Shown here: positions 1 to 8,719 of the stretch, in pieces | Layout: each line of letters opens with the position of its first letter | Numbering within the stretch: position 1 is the stretch's first letter | NCBI RefSeq assembly: GCF_047425865.1 | Contig: NZ_CP179735.1 | Strand: one strand, 5' to 3' | Origin: Macrococcoides equi | GTDB taxonomy: Bacteria > Bacillota > Bacilli > Staphylococcales > Staphylococcaceae | Length of the DNA stretch: 64,000 nt | Position numbers and translations under genes: made by a program | The notes under the pieces: model-generated | Told to the model about the DNA's origin: nothing | Databases searched by the model: none | The model's input: only the letters and a program-made list of their open reading frames with translations

Positions 1-233
1 TCTGACTTAGTAATATTCGCTTTTTTCAGAATATCCTGTTCACTATTTAAAGTTGTGTGATTTACCGAAACTTTACTGACATAGCTAATGTCAGTAAACA
101 TATACAGTAATATCAATGTTACGAGTGCAACAATAGATAAAAAGACACCTAATTGAATACGCTGTTTTCTTTTACGACGTTTTCTCTTGTCTTCAATGTA
201 TTGCGGCGTTTCAATAATATTATCTTCCATCAT
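1..233 (-). CDS. divIB: Cell division protein DivIB/FtsQ, 5' part only
   Basis: The N-terminal 77 codons of a protein that runs off the left edge. It starts MMEDNIIETPQY, has a Lys/Arg-rich cytoplasmic stretch (KRKRRKRKQR) and then one membrane segment near residues 28-45, the layout of DivIB/FtsQ bitopic division proteins. The ATG lies 2 bases after the murD stop, with an AAGGAAT ribosome site inside the end of murD. Gene order mraY-murD-divIB is the standard Gram-positive dcw order. No POTRA domain can be seen because of the truncation, so the name rests mainly on position and topology. Confidence 0.8.
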   Translation of the reverse strand, partial: MMEDNIIETPQYIEDKRKRRKRKQRIQLGVFLSIVALVTLILLYMFTDISYVSKVSVNHTTLNSEQDILKKANITKS

Positions 234-235
234 TT

Positions 236-1573
236 TCACAATTCCTTCACTTGTGCTATGAAGTCATCTCCTCTAACTTCATAAGTCGGATACTGATCCC
301 AACTTGCACATGCCGGACTTAATAATACGACATCACCGGCTTCAGTTAATTTACTTGTCTTTTTCACCGCGTCTTTTACATCGAGACATTGTGTATATGA
401 AATATTATGTGCTTTTGCAAACGCAATTAATTTATCAGACGTTTGACCAAATACATACATATGTTTGACATTTTCGACATATTGATCAAGCGTTTCAAAT
501 CCGTTGCCTCTATCCAGACCACCACATAACCAGTGAATCGGAGAATTAAAGGCACTTAAAGCAAATGTTGTTGCTAAGGTATTTGTTGCTTTTGAATCAT
601 TGTAATATTTAACATCATCTTTATTCATCACAAATTGAAGTCTATGTTTTATACCTTCAAACGTTTTCAAAGTTTGCACGATGCTTTCATTTGGTATATT
701 ACTTAATTTAGCAGCCGCAATACTTGCTAAAATATTTTCAAGATTATGTGCACCGGGCAATACAATATCTTTTAAGTCAATAATATATTCTCCCTGAAAA
801 TAAATACTATTTCCATCAATATAAGCCCCATCTACTTTTTTATCAGTACTAAAGTAAATAATCTGACTATTAATCTTTTGATTTTCAAGTAATTCTTTTT
901 GTTTCTCATTAAAAATTAAATAATCATCGGGTGTTTGATTTTTAAATATATTTAATTTCGCCTTTACATATTCATCCTGAGATCCATGATAATCCAGATG
1001 GGCTGAATAAATATTTGTTATGATAGCGATATGAGGTCTAAAAGCTTTAATACCCATCAACTGGAATGAAGAAAGTTCAGTGATAAGGGTGTCTTCTTTT
1101 TTTGCTTGTTGTGCAATCAGTGATGCCACAAATCCAATGTTACCACATAACAATCCAGTTTTTTCACTTTGGTTAAACATGTCACCTATTAATGAAGTAA
1201 CTGTAGTTTTTCCGTTGGTACCTGTAATACCAATTATATTACCTTCATTGATTTGATAGGCAAGTTCTACTTCAGTAATTATCGGAATATGACGAAGCAC
1301 TGCTTCTTGAATCAATGGAATAGAGTAAGGTATACCAGGGTTTTTTACAATCAATGATATATCCTCTAATAGAGTTTTTGGATGATGTCCGCTTATTACC
1401 TTAATATCCATTTGTTCTAATTCTTTTGCTTCTTCAGTTTGACTCACATCTTTACCGTCATTTACAGTGACAACTGCTCCTAGTATATTTAGCAATTTTG
1501 CAGTTTCATATCCACTTTTACCAAGTCCAAGTACAAGTACCTTTTTGTCACGGTAGTCAGTTATATTTTTCAC
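236..1573 (-). CDS. murD: UDP-N-acetylmuramoyl-L-alanine--D-glutamate ligase
   Basis: Cytoplasmic ATP-dependent ligase adding D-Glu to UDP-MurNAc-L-Ala in peptidoglycan precursor synthesis. It has an N-terminal Rossmann-like UDP-binding region (VLVLGLGKSG, residues 12-21), the Mur-ligase ATP loop GTNGKTT at 118-124, and a C-terminal Mur ligase domain (KATNTLATTFAL, LLSPACASWDQY). 445 residues is normal for the family (about 449 in staphylococci). Its start codon abuts the mraY stop without a gap, so it is co-translated within the dcw operon. Confidence 0.97.
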   Translation of the reverse strand: MKNITDYRDKKVLVLGLGKSGYETAKLLNILGAVVTVNDGKDVSQTEEAKELEQMDIKVISGHHPKTLLEDISLIVKNPGIPYSIPLIQEAVLRHIPIITEVELAYQINEGNIIGITGTNGKTTVTSLIGDMFNQSEKTGLLCGNIGFVASLIAQQAKKEDTLITELSSFQLMGIKAFRPHIAIITNIYSAHLDYHGSQDEYVKAKLNIFKNQTPDDYLIFNEKQKELLENQKINSQIIYFSTDKKVDGAYIDGNSIYFQGEYIIDLKDIVLPGAHNLENILASIAAAKLSNIPNESIVQTLKTFEGIKHRLQFVMNKDDVKYYNDSKATNTLATTFALSAFNSPIHWLCGGLDRGNGFETLDQYVENVKHMYVFGQTSDKLIAFAKAHNISYTQCLDVKDAVKKTSKLTEAGDVVLLSPACASWDQYPTYEVRGDDFIAQVKEL

Positions 1574-2539
1574 TTAATTCACTCCTAAATAAATACCGAT
1601 TAATCCTGATATAATACCCACTGTCCAAAATACAATTACAATCTTCCATTCACTCCAGCCACCTAGCTCAAAATGATGGTGTAGCGGACTCATTCTAAAT
1701 ATCCTTTTGCCTGTAAGTTTAAACGACGTTACCTGAATCATTACAGATAATGTTTCAAGCACAAATACTAATCCGATAAAGATTAAGGTTAATTCTTGAT
1801 TTAACATGATAGAAACTGTCGCGATCACGCCACCCAGTGCCAATGATCCTGTGTCACCCATAAACAACTTCGCTTTATATTTATTATAAATCAGGAAGCC
1901 ACATAAACTACCGATGAGTATCGCTAAATAATACACCATACCGGCGCTCACTGAATGCGCTAAATATAAATAACAACTAAATGCAATAATTGATAACCCC
2001 GTTGCCAGACCATCTAGACCATCTGTCAGGTTAACAGCATTTGAAAAACCGACTTGCCAGAATACGATAAATATTACGTAGAAAATCGATAAAGGAATAC
2101 CAATATCAGTAAACGGCAAATTAATTTCATTCGATAAAGAAAGCAAACCTAAACCGTTGCTGACAAAATAGAACAGTACTGCGATGATAATTTGGAATAA
2201 GAACTTTTGTTTTGATGTTAATCCTTGATTATTCTTTTTTACGACAATAATGTAATCATCTACAAACCCAATCAATCCAAATCCTAAAGTTACTAATATC
2301 AATAAAATAATTGGTCCATTGTCCTCAACAAAAAATGTGGCTACAAAACTTAACAAGATTGTACTGATTAAAAAAGTAAGTCCCCCCATAGTTGGTGTAC
2401 CACTTTTTTGTTGATGGCTTTGTGGTCCTTCTTCACGAATAGATTGACCAAACTTCATTCTTTTAAGTAAAGGTATGAAGAGTGGAACTAAAATTGCTGT
2501 TAAAATAAAGCTCATTATTCCAAATATTAACGCATTCAT
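1574..2539 (-). CDS. mraY: Phospho-N-acetylmuramoyl-pentapeptide-transferase
   Basis: Polytopic membrane enzyme that makes lipid I from UDP-MurNAc-pentapeptide and undecaprenyl phosphate. Visible signatures are the Asp pair D94-D95 (GFVDDY), NAVNLTDGLDGLATG at 167-181 containing catalytic Asp residues, MGDTGSLALGG at 227-237 and the PLHHHFE loop at 285-291. About ten hydrophobic segments fit the family, and 321 residues is normal. There is no good Shine-Dalgarno immediately upstream; the ATG overlaps the TGA of a 13-codon open frame that begins just after the pbpA stop, suggesting translational coupling (see the entry at 2536). Confidence 0.97.
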   Translation of the reverse strand: MNALIFGIMSFILTAILVPLFIPLLKRMKFGQSIREEGPQSHQQKSGTPTMGGLTFLISTILLSFVATFFVEDNGPIILLILVTLGFGLIGFVDDYIIVVKKNNQGLTSKQKFLFQIIIAVLFYFVSNGLGLLSLSNEINLPFTDIGIPLSIFYVIFIVFWQVGFSNAVNLTDGLDGLATGLSIIAFSCYLYLAHSVSAGMVYYLAILIGSLCGFLIYNKYKAKLFMGDTGSLALGGVIATVSIMLNQELTLIFIGLVFVLETLSVMIQVTSFKLTGKRIFRMSPLHHHFELGGWSEWKIVIVFWTVGIISGLIGIYLGVN

Positions 2540-2577
2540 AAAATTTCACATATCAGTTTTGCACTGATTCCTTTCAT
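2536..2577 (-). other. Putative 13-codon coupling ORF between pbpA and mraY
   Basis: The ATG starts one base after the pbpA TAA (TAAATG) and the frame MKGISAKLICEIL ends in a TGA that overlaps the mraY ATG (ATGA). The interval also holds a small stem (ATCAGT, loop GCAAA, ACTGAT). mraY has no ribosome site at normal spacing, so ribosomes finishing pbpA could reinitiate through this frame. That it is translated is inference; it may simply be spacer. Confidence 0.35.
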
Positions 2578-4893
2578 TTAATTTTCTTTTTTATTTGAAT
2601 CTGTTGTATTTTCTTCAATGGTTTTATCTTTTACATCAGAGGCATTATTTTTATCTTGCTTTAATGCCTCTTCCTCTAATTGTTTCTTGAGCGCTTTTTC
2701 TTCATCTTTTTTGTTTGCATCAATAATATTATCATATGCTGGAGATTGTTTTAGTGGATCAAGAGAGTCCATTGATACCATCACTTTATCACCTTTTTTC
2801 AGTGCTGTATTCGGTGCGACAGATTGTTTCACTACATAACCACTTCCGTCAAACTGAATTTTTATATTGGTTATCTGTTCCAGCATGAGTAAATCTCTCT
2901 TTGACCATCCCGTTACATCCGGCATCGATATCTTACCATCTGTTAACAGAAGAACTTTATCACCGTTTAACATCTCAGTATTTAGTGGTAGCTGTCCTAT
3001 CACCTTATTGCCATCACCTAGAGTTACTGGCATAAAGCCTGCCCCTTCAATAATACCGCTCGCTTTTTCTGCATTCATATTTGTTACATCTTCAACGTTT
3101 TGAGATAGTTTTTTATCCTTATCTTTTGTTGCTCCGACGTTGAGATATTTTAAAGTGTTTTCCATCAACGGTTTATATCCTTTAGATACACCTATATTAT
3201 AAGCTTCTCCTGCATTTTTCTGAGCGAGTGACATGCCGTAATAGATGATAACTCGTGGGTTTTTAGCAGGAGCATATCCCATAAAGCTGACCATGTATGG
3301 TTGATATCCTTTCACATAACCACCGTTCTTCGTATCAGGCACTTGTGCTGTCCCTGTTTTACCTGCAATCTTGTAATCATCTATACGATAATTATACGCA
3401 TGCATCTCAGAACCATAAACAACATCATATAAGGCATCCATTGTTTTATGTGCTGTTGATTTGGAAATTGGTTGACCAACAACTTTGCGTTCACCCTTGT
3501 AAATAATACTTTTATCTGGTGTAACTATGTCTTTAACAAAATATGGACGAAGCATTTTTCCATCATTAACAATTGCTGATTCAGCTTGTAGCATTTGTGC
3601 AGGACTCACAGTTGTAGATTGACCAAAGGCTGATACTTTCTTACTCAGTTCATCTCCCCATGAAATATGTCCTGTCACTTCAGAATCGAATAGTGAGTGT
3701 GTTGATTTGCCGAAACCAAACTTCTCATAATATCGTTTCATTTTATCTTCCCCAACATCATCCTGGAGTTTCATCATTAAAACATTCGATGATAGCTGGA
3801 ACCCTTTATTCATTGAGATCATGCCCCATCCTACATCATTCCAGTCGGAGATAACACTACCGGCAACTTCTCTCTCTCCTGACTTGTACTTTTCTTTAGG
3901 ATGATATTTACCTTCTTCAATCGCTGCAGCTAAGCCGTATGTCTTAAAAGTTGATCCTGGTTCATACGTATTTTGATAGAGGTTATTTGCCCATTTCTCT
4001 CCGAAATTCTCACGTGTTTCCGGATTAAAAGTTGGTCTTTGACTATATCCCAGGATTTCTCCTGTTTTTGCATCGGTTACCACTGCAAATAAATCTTTCG
4101 GTGCATACCTTTTCACCATTTCATCCAGAGAATCTTCAACGAATATTTGAATATTTTTATCAATCGTCAGACTAACATTATCACCATTGACAGCAGGTAC
4201 GACATTTCCTGATTTCGGTAATACATACTGCCAAATATCTTGTTTAAAACTTGTCTTACCAGCTTTTCCTGATAAATAAGTATCAAATATTTTTTCGCTA
4301 CCCATCATCCCTTGTATTTGATTTGTATCCGGATTCTTTTCAGCATATCCAATTAAATGAGATGCGAAATTACCATTAGGATAAAAGCGTTTTTTCTCTG
4401 AGAAAAACGTCAAACCTGGTAACTTTAACTGTTCAATTGATTTCTTCTGATTAAAGGTTAAATCTTTACCTGCCTTACCAAACTCGACCTGGAATGCTTT
4501 CTTAGTTTTTAGCGTTTTTAAAATAGATTTATAAGGCATATCAATAATTTTACTTAATGCTTTAGCAGTTTTCTTTTTATCCACCACATGTCTTGGCGGC
4601 TTCCCTTTTTGACTCATACGTTTATCAAGCACTGCTACTAATTTATATGAATCTATATCTTCAGCCAGAACTTCTCCGTTACGATCAAGAATTTTTCCTC
4701 GCACAGGTTGATTAACGATACTACGTACATATTTTTCACTCGCCCGCATCGTTAAATCCTGACCACTCGAGTGTCCTGTTACCATTACAAAAGAATATTT
4801 TAAAATCAATGAAAAAAAGAGCAGTCCGAATAACAACACTAAAAGGACCGCTCCTATTTTATTTTTTCTTATTTTAAGCTTAGTTCGTGACAT
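2578..4893 (-). CDS. pbpA: Class B penicillin-binding protein with PASTA repeats (PBP1)
   Basis: Septal transpeptidase of the divisome. There is an N-terminal membrane anchor (about 14-37), a PBP dimer domain (about 60-220) and a transpeptidase domain with the three catalytic motifs STFK (S314-K317), SSN (368-370) and KTGT (512-515), then two PASTA-like repeats (about 595-707) and a charged Lys/Glu/Asp-rich tail. 771 residues is close to staphylococcal PBP1. Start ATG has AAAGGTAG upstream and overlaps the end of ftsL by 14 bases. Partner of FtsW, which lies elsewhere in this window. Confidence 0.95.
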   Translation of the reverse strand: MSRTKLKIRKNKIGAVLLVLLFGLLFFSLILKYSFVMVTGHSSGQDLTMRASEKYVRSIVNQPVRGKILDRNGEVLAEDIDSYKLVAVLDKRMSQKGKPPRHVVDKKKTAKALSKIIDMPYKSILKTLKTKKAFQVEFGKAGKDLTFNQKKSIEQLKLPGLTFFSEKKRFYPNGNFASHLIGYAEKNPDTNQIQGMMGSEKIFDTYLSGKAGKTSFKQDIWQYVLPKSGNVVPAVNGDNVSLTIDKNIQIFVEDSLDEMVKRYAPKDLFAVVTDAKTGEILGYSQRPTFNPETRENFGEKWANNLYQNTYEPGSTFKTYGLAAAIEEGKYHPKEKYKSGEREVAGSVISDWNDVGWGMISMNKGFQLSSNVLMMKLQDDVGEDKMKRYYEKFGFGKSTHSLFDSEVTGHISWGDELSKKVSAFGQSTTVSPAQMLQAESAIVNDGKMLRPYFVKDIVTPDKSIIYKGERKVVGQPISKSTAHKTMDALYDVVYGSEMHAYNYRIDDYKIAGKTGTAQVPDTKNGGYVKGYQPYMVSFMGYAPAKNPRVIIYYGMSLAQKNAGEAYNIGVSKGYKPLMENTLKYLNVGATKDKDKKLSQNVEDVTNMNAEKASGIIEGAGFMPVTLGDGNKVIGQLPLNTEMLNGDKVLLLTDGKISMPDVTGWSKRDLLMLEQITNIKIQFDGSGYVVKQSVAPNTALKKGDKVMVSMDSLDPLKQSPAYDNIIDANKKDEEKALKKQLEEEALKQDKNNASDVKDKTIEENTTDSNKKEN

Positions 4894-5254
4894 TTTTTTG
4901 CACTACCTTTACGTTATCATTATTCAAGCTTAATCCGAATGATTTAGCTTTACTATAGACACGTTCATAAGAAGATTGTTTCATCGCTTCAGAATTCAAT
5001 TCACCATTTACTGATTTTTGATGTACGATCTTTTGTTCAACAGCAGCAATCTTAGTATTGGTTTGATACGCATCATATTTTAAAGATAGCATATAAATAC
5101 TCACTAAAGCAATTAATGTTACAAGTGATAGATATACTAATTTTTCTAATTTAGATAACGAAACAACATGGGTTTTTGTAACGGTTTTTGTCTTAACTTT
5201 TTGTTGTGGCTGTAATTGCTCATAATAATTCTGATTGATAAATTCTACTGCCAT
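4880..5254 (-). CDS. ftsL: Cell division protein FtsL
   Basis: Small bitopic divisome protein, 124 residues: a basic cytoplasmic N-terminus, one membrane helix (about 37-58, LVYLSLVTLIALVSIYML) and an extracellular coiled-coil-like region (about 62-105) expected to pair with DivIC. Sequence conservation is weak in this family; the call comes from topology and the rsmH-ftsL-pbpA position. Ribosome site AGAGGTGACAAC precedes the ATG. Confidence 0.88.
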   Translation of the reverse strand: MAVEFINQNYYEQLQPQQKVKTKTVTKTHVVSLSKLEKLVYLSLVTLIALVSIYMLSLKYDAYQTNTKIAAVEQKIVHQKSVNGELNSEAMKQSSYERVYSKAKSFGLSLNNDNVKVVQKNVTN

Positions 5255-5265
5255 GTTGTCACCTC

Positions 5266-6198
5266 TTATTTTAATATTTCAACTACCCTGAGCTTTGCAC
5301 TACGTGCTCTATTGTTGTCATCTAACTCTTCTTGTGAAGATACAATCGGTTTTCTGTTGACTCTTTTTAATTTTGGTTTGTATTCATCAGGAATAACTGG
5401 TAGGCCTCTTGGAATATCCGGACCTTTTTCATATTCTTGAAATACTTGTTTACACAGTCTGTCTTCTAATGAGTGGAAAGTAATAACAGAAATTCTCCCT
5501 CCCACCTTTACTGAATCAATCGCTTGTTCTATTGATTCTTCAAAAGCACCAAGTTCGTCATTAACCGCAATCCTTATCGCCTGGAAAACTCTTTTTGCTG
5601 GATGTCCTCCAGTCCTCCTGGCTGGTGCTGGAATTGCGTCTTTAATTAATTCAACAAGTTCTGATGTCGTTTCTATCGGTGCAGTTGCTCTCGCATTTTC
5701 AATTTTTCTAGCGATTTGTTTAGAAAATTTTTCTTCACCATATCGAAAGAATATAGATACTAACTTTTCATAAGGCCATTCATTCACTACTTCAAATGCA
5801 GATAGTTCTTGTGATTGATCCATACGCATATCAAGTCTTGCATCCTGATGATAACTAAAACCACGTTCACCAACATCCAGTTGTGGACTTGATACACCCA
5901 GGTCATAAAGTATACCATCTACTTTATCAATATTAAGGTCATTTAAGATAGTTCTTAAATTTCTAAAGTTATCTTTTACGAAAGTTACTTTGTCTAAATA
6001 ATCTTTCAAAATGATTTCAGCGTTATCTAGTGCAGTTTGGTCCTGATCGATAGATATTAGTCGACCATTTGTTAATTGTTTGACTAAGTAAAGACTATGT
6101 CCTGCTCCACCTAACGTGCAATCAACATAAATGCCATTTGGATTGATATTTAGCTGATCGACAGTTTCCTTTAACAATACTGTAATATGATGGAACAT
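5266..6198 (-). CDS. rsmH: 16S rRNA (cytosine1402-N4)-methyltransferase
   Basis: SAM-dependent methyltransferase (formerly MraW) modifying 16S C1402 in the decoding centre. It has the SAM-binding motif VDCTLGGAGHS (about 24-34), ILYDLGVSSPQLD (about 100-112), the conserved RGFSYHQDARLDMRMD segment, and a C-terminal ITFHSLEDR motif. 310 residues is typical. AGGAGG lies upstream of the ATG; only 9 bases separate it from mraZ, so it is co-transcribed. Confidence 0.96.
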   Translation of the reverse strand: MFHHITVLLKETVDQLNINPNGIYVDCTLGGAGHSLYLVKQLTNGRLISIDQDQTALDNAEIILKDYLDKVTFVKDNFRNLRTILNDLNIDKVDGILYDLGVSSPQLDVGERGFSYHQDARLDMRMDQSQELSAFEVVNEWPYEKLVSIFFRYGEEKFSKQIARKIENARATAPIETTSELVELIKDAIPAPARRTGGHPAKRVFQAIRIAVNDELGAFEESIEQAIDSVKVGGRISVITFHSLEDRLCKQVFQEYEKGPDIPRGLPVIPDEYKPKLKRVNRKPIVSSQEELDDNNRARSAKLRVVEILK

Positions 6199-6207
6199 AG
6201 TATCCTC

Positions 6208-6639
6208 CTATAAATCAAAATCAATTAATTCTTCTGCAATCTCTTCATAATTCTCTTCAGTATCTTCGTAGAAATCATTCCAGTTATTTCTGTCCCAAAT
6301 CTCTATTCGACTTGAAACACCAATCACTGTACATTCTTTTGATAGCCCGGCATATTCCATTAAATTCTTAGGAATATTAATACGACCTTGCTTATCAATT
6401 TCAACTTCAACAGCACCTGAAAAGAATAAACGCATAAATTTTCTGGCATCTCTTTTAGTCATTGGTAAAGTTTTTAATTTTTCTTCAATTCTTTTCCATT
6501 CATCTAAAGGATAGCCGAACAAACACTTATCAAGGCCACGAGTGATTACGAAATGTTCAGTTAATTCATCTCGGAACTTTGCAGGTACAATCATTCGACC
6601 TTTTGTATCCAATTGATGTTGATATTCACCCATGAACAT
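6208..6639 (-). CDS. mraZ: Transcriptional regulator MraZ
   Basis: AbrB-type double swapped-hairpin DNA-binding protein that heads and autoregulates the dcw cluster. Two SpoVT/AbrB-like modules are visible, each with the conserved D-x-K/Q-G-R core (LDTKGRMIVP near residue 13-22 and IDKQGRINIP near 81-90). I place the start at the ATG at 6639 (MFMGEYQHQ, 143 residues, the usual family length) because AGGTG at 6646-6650 gives correct spacing; upstream in-frame GTG and ATG codons overlap that ribosome site. Three 10-base-spaced repeats lie just upstream. Confidence 0.95.
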   Translation of the reverse strand: MFMGEYQHQLDTKGRMIVPAKFRDELTEHFVITRGLDKCLFGYPLDEWKRIEEKLKTLPMTKRDARKFMRLFFSGAVEVEIDKQGRINIPKNLMEYAGLSKECTVIGVSSRIEIWDRNNWNDFYEDTEENYEEIAEELIDFDL

Positions 6640-6668
6640 ATGCATCACCTAGCCTTAATATAAATTTA

Positions 6669-6700
6669 CCACATCCCACCACTTTCCTCCACTAATTATA
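6669..6700 (-). promoter_or_regulatory. Probable mraZ promoter -10 and MraZ operator repeats
   Basis: On the minus strand a TATAAT (6695-6700) is followed by three direct repeats AGTGG, AGTGG, TGTGG at 6689-6693, 6679-6683 and 6669-6673, exactly 10 bases apart. MraZ proteins are known to bind tandem TGG-containing repeats at about one-helical-turn spacing in their own promoters, so this is a credible autoregulatory operator. No good -35 hexamer is visible. Confidence 0.6.
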
Positions 6701-6727
6701 CAAAAGTTTTTATAATTTTATTTGAAT

Positions 6728-6774
6728 ACGAAAATAACCCCACACCAACGCTTTTACACGAGGTGGGGGGTTAT
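6728..6774 (-). terminator. Intrinsic terminator after bshC
   Basis: A 13-bp stem (arms 6734-6746 and 6762-6774, one mismatch; CCCC/GGGG core) with a loop of about 15 bases, followed on the minus strand by TTTTCGTATTC. It separates bshC from the mraZ promoter. Confidence 0.6.
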
Positions 6775-6811
6775 CCCAAAAATATATTAAATAATTACTT
6801 TTTCAAGAATA

Positions 6812-8413
6812 TTATGGTTTTAAAATAGTATGTTCTAATATATAAGATTCTAAGTGTTGGATGACTTCATCAAAGATCCCAAAATGATATCTATTGATAA
6901 GCTGAAGTGGATGCATAATTCTCTCCTGTAAACCATTATGAGGATTCAAACTATTTCCTATTGCATTGAGAGCTTTAAAATCCGTTTCATATTTTCTCTT
7001 TAATTCCTGTTCATATCGTTTTTTCAAATAATCAAATTGTCGGTAATGATAATTTAAGTTATATCTTAACAAACGTTTTGTTTCTTCAGAAATATCAAGA
7101 AGTTGCATTGATTCAAATTGTGTTTCCAAACTTTTAATGGTTGATTGAATTTGACTGATTAACAATGGATTCTCACGCGAATTCAAGTATTTCAGACTAT
7201 AAAAATCAATCCCACGATTAAATAGATCTTCAAACGAAATATCAAAGCGCTGCATGTCTTTTATTATTTTATCATCTGTATAAGTTATACGCATACGAGG
7301 TACAACGAGCGGCATCTCAACATTTGCAAATTCAAAAACTTGTTTAAGTTCTCCCCAGTATTTGATTTCAGACGGTCCACCAATAAATGCCAACGTATTG
7401 AACAACATTTCTTCCATTAATGGACGTGTTACCACATTATTACTGAATAAGTGAGGAGCAGCTTGTATCATTGCTCTAATTTCTGCTTTTGTAAATACCT
7501 TATTAGATTTTGGTAAAATATATTTACCTCCCTCACATTGAATCAATTGGCGTTTACCCTCAAATGACATAAAAAGATGAACATTCGTATCTGTAATAAT
7601 CTGCTTTTCATCAATTAATGAAAACATCTTTTCCTGTCCTTCTCTAAACGCTCGATCAATCGATTCATGATGATCAAACATCCATACTAAAATATCAGTT
7701 TCCAGATTTCTTAACGTTTTATTCTGACTATCAATTAAGAGTAAGCCGTACTCTTTAAAAAGTGTATGAATAATATATTGAAAGTGATCTGTCCAGTTTT
7801 CAGGTAATTCATTTAGTAATGCCTGTACTGATTTTGTATTTTTAGTTTCATTAAGATTTGAAATGAATTGATCAATTGTATATTTTAATGCACTTTGTTC
7901 AAAATTTAGCGTTGAAACACTGTCTGTAACCTCATCTTGAGTATGATACTTTATCTTTTGAATATAATGATCACTGGAATATACATTAAGATGATTAACT
8001 TCACCAAAGTCATGATCTTCTCCAGCAATCCAGAATACCGGAATAATATTTGTACCAAGTTTTAATGATTGTTCTTTTGCTAACACAATAATAGAAATAA
8101 TTTTATGAATAGTATAAAGCGGACTCACGAAAAGGCCAGCTTGTTGGCCTCCAATCACAACTTTATGTCCTGCTTTTAGACGGTCGATATTTTCAAGCTG
8201 GGCATCACTTAGGTCAAATTTTGACATATATTCATAAATCACTTGGCTTAAACGTGCTTCTAATCCATTAGTAGGGTAATTCATACGTTCTAGGTAGCTC
8301 GCATCATTTGCCACGTCATATTGATATTGTGAAAGGACTTCATCCTGATGTGTATATCTCTCTATAAACGAACCTTTTCTATCTTTTAATTGCTTAATAA
8401 TCTCCACTATCAT
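6812..8413 (-). CDS. bshC: Bacillithiol biosynthesis cysteine-adding enzyme
   Basis: Putative cysteine ligase for the last step of bacillithiol synthesis (GlcN-malate plus Cys). Hallmarks are KVVIGGQQAGLF (about residue 85-96), PVFWIAGEDHDFGEVNH, FIGGPSEIKYWGEL and the C-terminal LQERIMHPLQL. The reading frame opens at 8425 (MRGV), but that ATG has no ribosome site; starting at the ATG at 8413 (MIVEIIKQ) gives 533 residues and aligns with the start of the staphylococcal protein as I recall it. GAGGTG is close upstream; a GTG at 8407 is another possibility. Its place beside mraZ matches staphylococci. Confidence 0.93.
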   Translation of the reverse strand: MIVEIIKQLKDRKGSFIERYTHQDEVLSQYQYDVANDASYLERMNYPTNGLEARLSQVIYEYMSKFDLSDAQLENIDRLKAGHKVVIGGQQAGLFVSPLYTIHKIISIIVLAKEQSLKLGTNIIPVFWIAGEDHDFGEVNHLNVYSSDHYIQKIKYHTQDEVTDSVSTLNFEQSALKYTIDQFISNLNETKNTKSVQALLNELPENWTDHFQYIIHTLFKEYGLLLIDSQNKTLRNLETDILVWMFDHHESIDRAFREGQEKMFSLIDEKQIITDTNVHLFMSFEGKRQLIQCEGGKYILPKSNKVFTKAEIRAMIQAAPHLFSNNVVTRPLMEEMLFNTLAFIGGPSEIKYWGELKQVFEFANVEMPLVVPRMRITYTDDKIIKDMQRFDISFEDLFNRGIDFYSLKYLNSRENPLLISQIQSTIKSLETQFESMQLLDISEETKRLLRYNLNYHYRQFDYLKKRYEQELKRKYETDFKALNAIGNSLNPHNGLQERIMHPLQLINRYHFGIFDEVIQHLESYILEHTILKP

Positions 8414-8480
8414 CACACCTCGCATTTAATCATAACTTAGTATAAAGATATTCTATCTTAAATACAATTTAACGGCTTAA

Positions 8481-8516
8481 AAGACAAAAAAAGTGTATCG
8501 CAAGCGCGATACACTT
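8481..8516 (-). terminator. Intrinsic terminator after rpmF
   Basis: A perfect 11-bp stem (AAGTGTATCGC / GCGATACACTT, arms 8491-8501 and 8506-8516) with a 4-base loop, followed on the minus strand by seven T residues. Ends the yceD-rpmF transcript. Confidence 0.88.
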
Positions 8517-8524
8517 AATAGCTA

Positions 8525-8698
8525 TTATTTTGAAACTACTTCTTTACCATTGTATGATCCACATGATGGACATACGCGGTGAGATAATTTCATTTCGCCA
8601 CATGATGGACATTCTACCATACCAGGTACAGATAATTTGAAATGCGTACGACGTTTTCTTTTCGCTGTTTTAGATGTTCTTCTAAATGGAACTGCCAT
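8525..8698 (-). CDS. rpmF: 50S ribosomal protein L32
   Basis: 57-residue protein starting MAVPFRRTSKTAKRKRRTH, the invariant L32 start, with a zinc-ribbon made of C30, C33, C43 and C46 (CPSC and CPSC). It is the zinc-containing type of L32. The neighbour yceD upstream (22-base gap) is the usual operon partner in Gram-positive and Gram-negative bacteria. Confidence 0.97.
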   Translation of the reverse strand: MAVPFRRTSKTAKRKRRTHFKLSVPGMVECPSCGEMKLSHRVCPSCGSYNGKEVVSK

Positions 8699-8719
8699 TG
8701 TATTTTGCCTCCTATCGAT

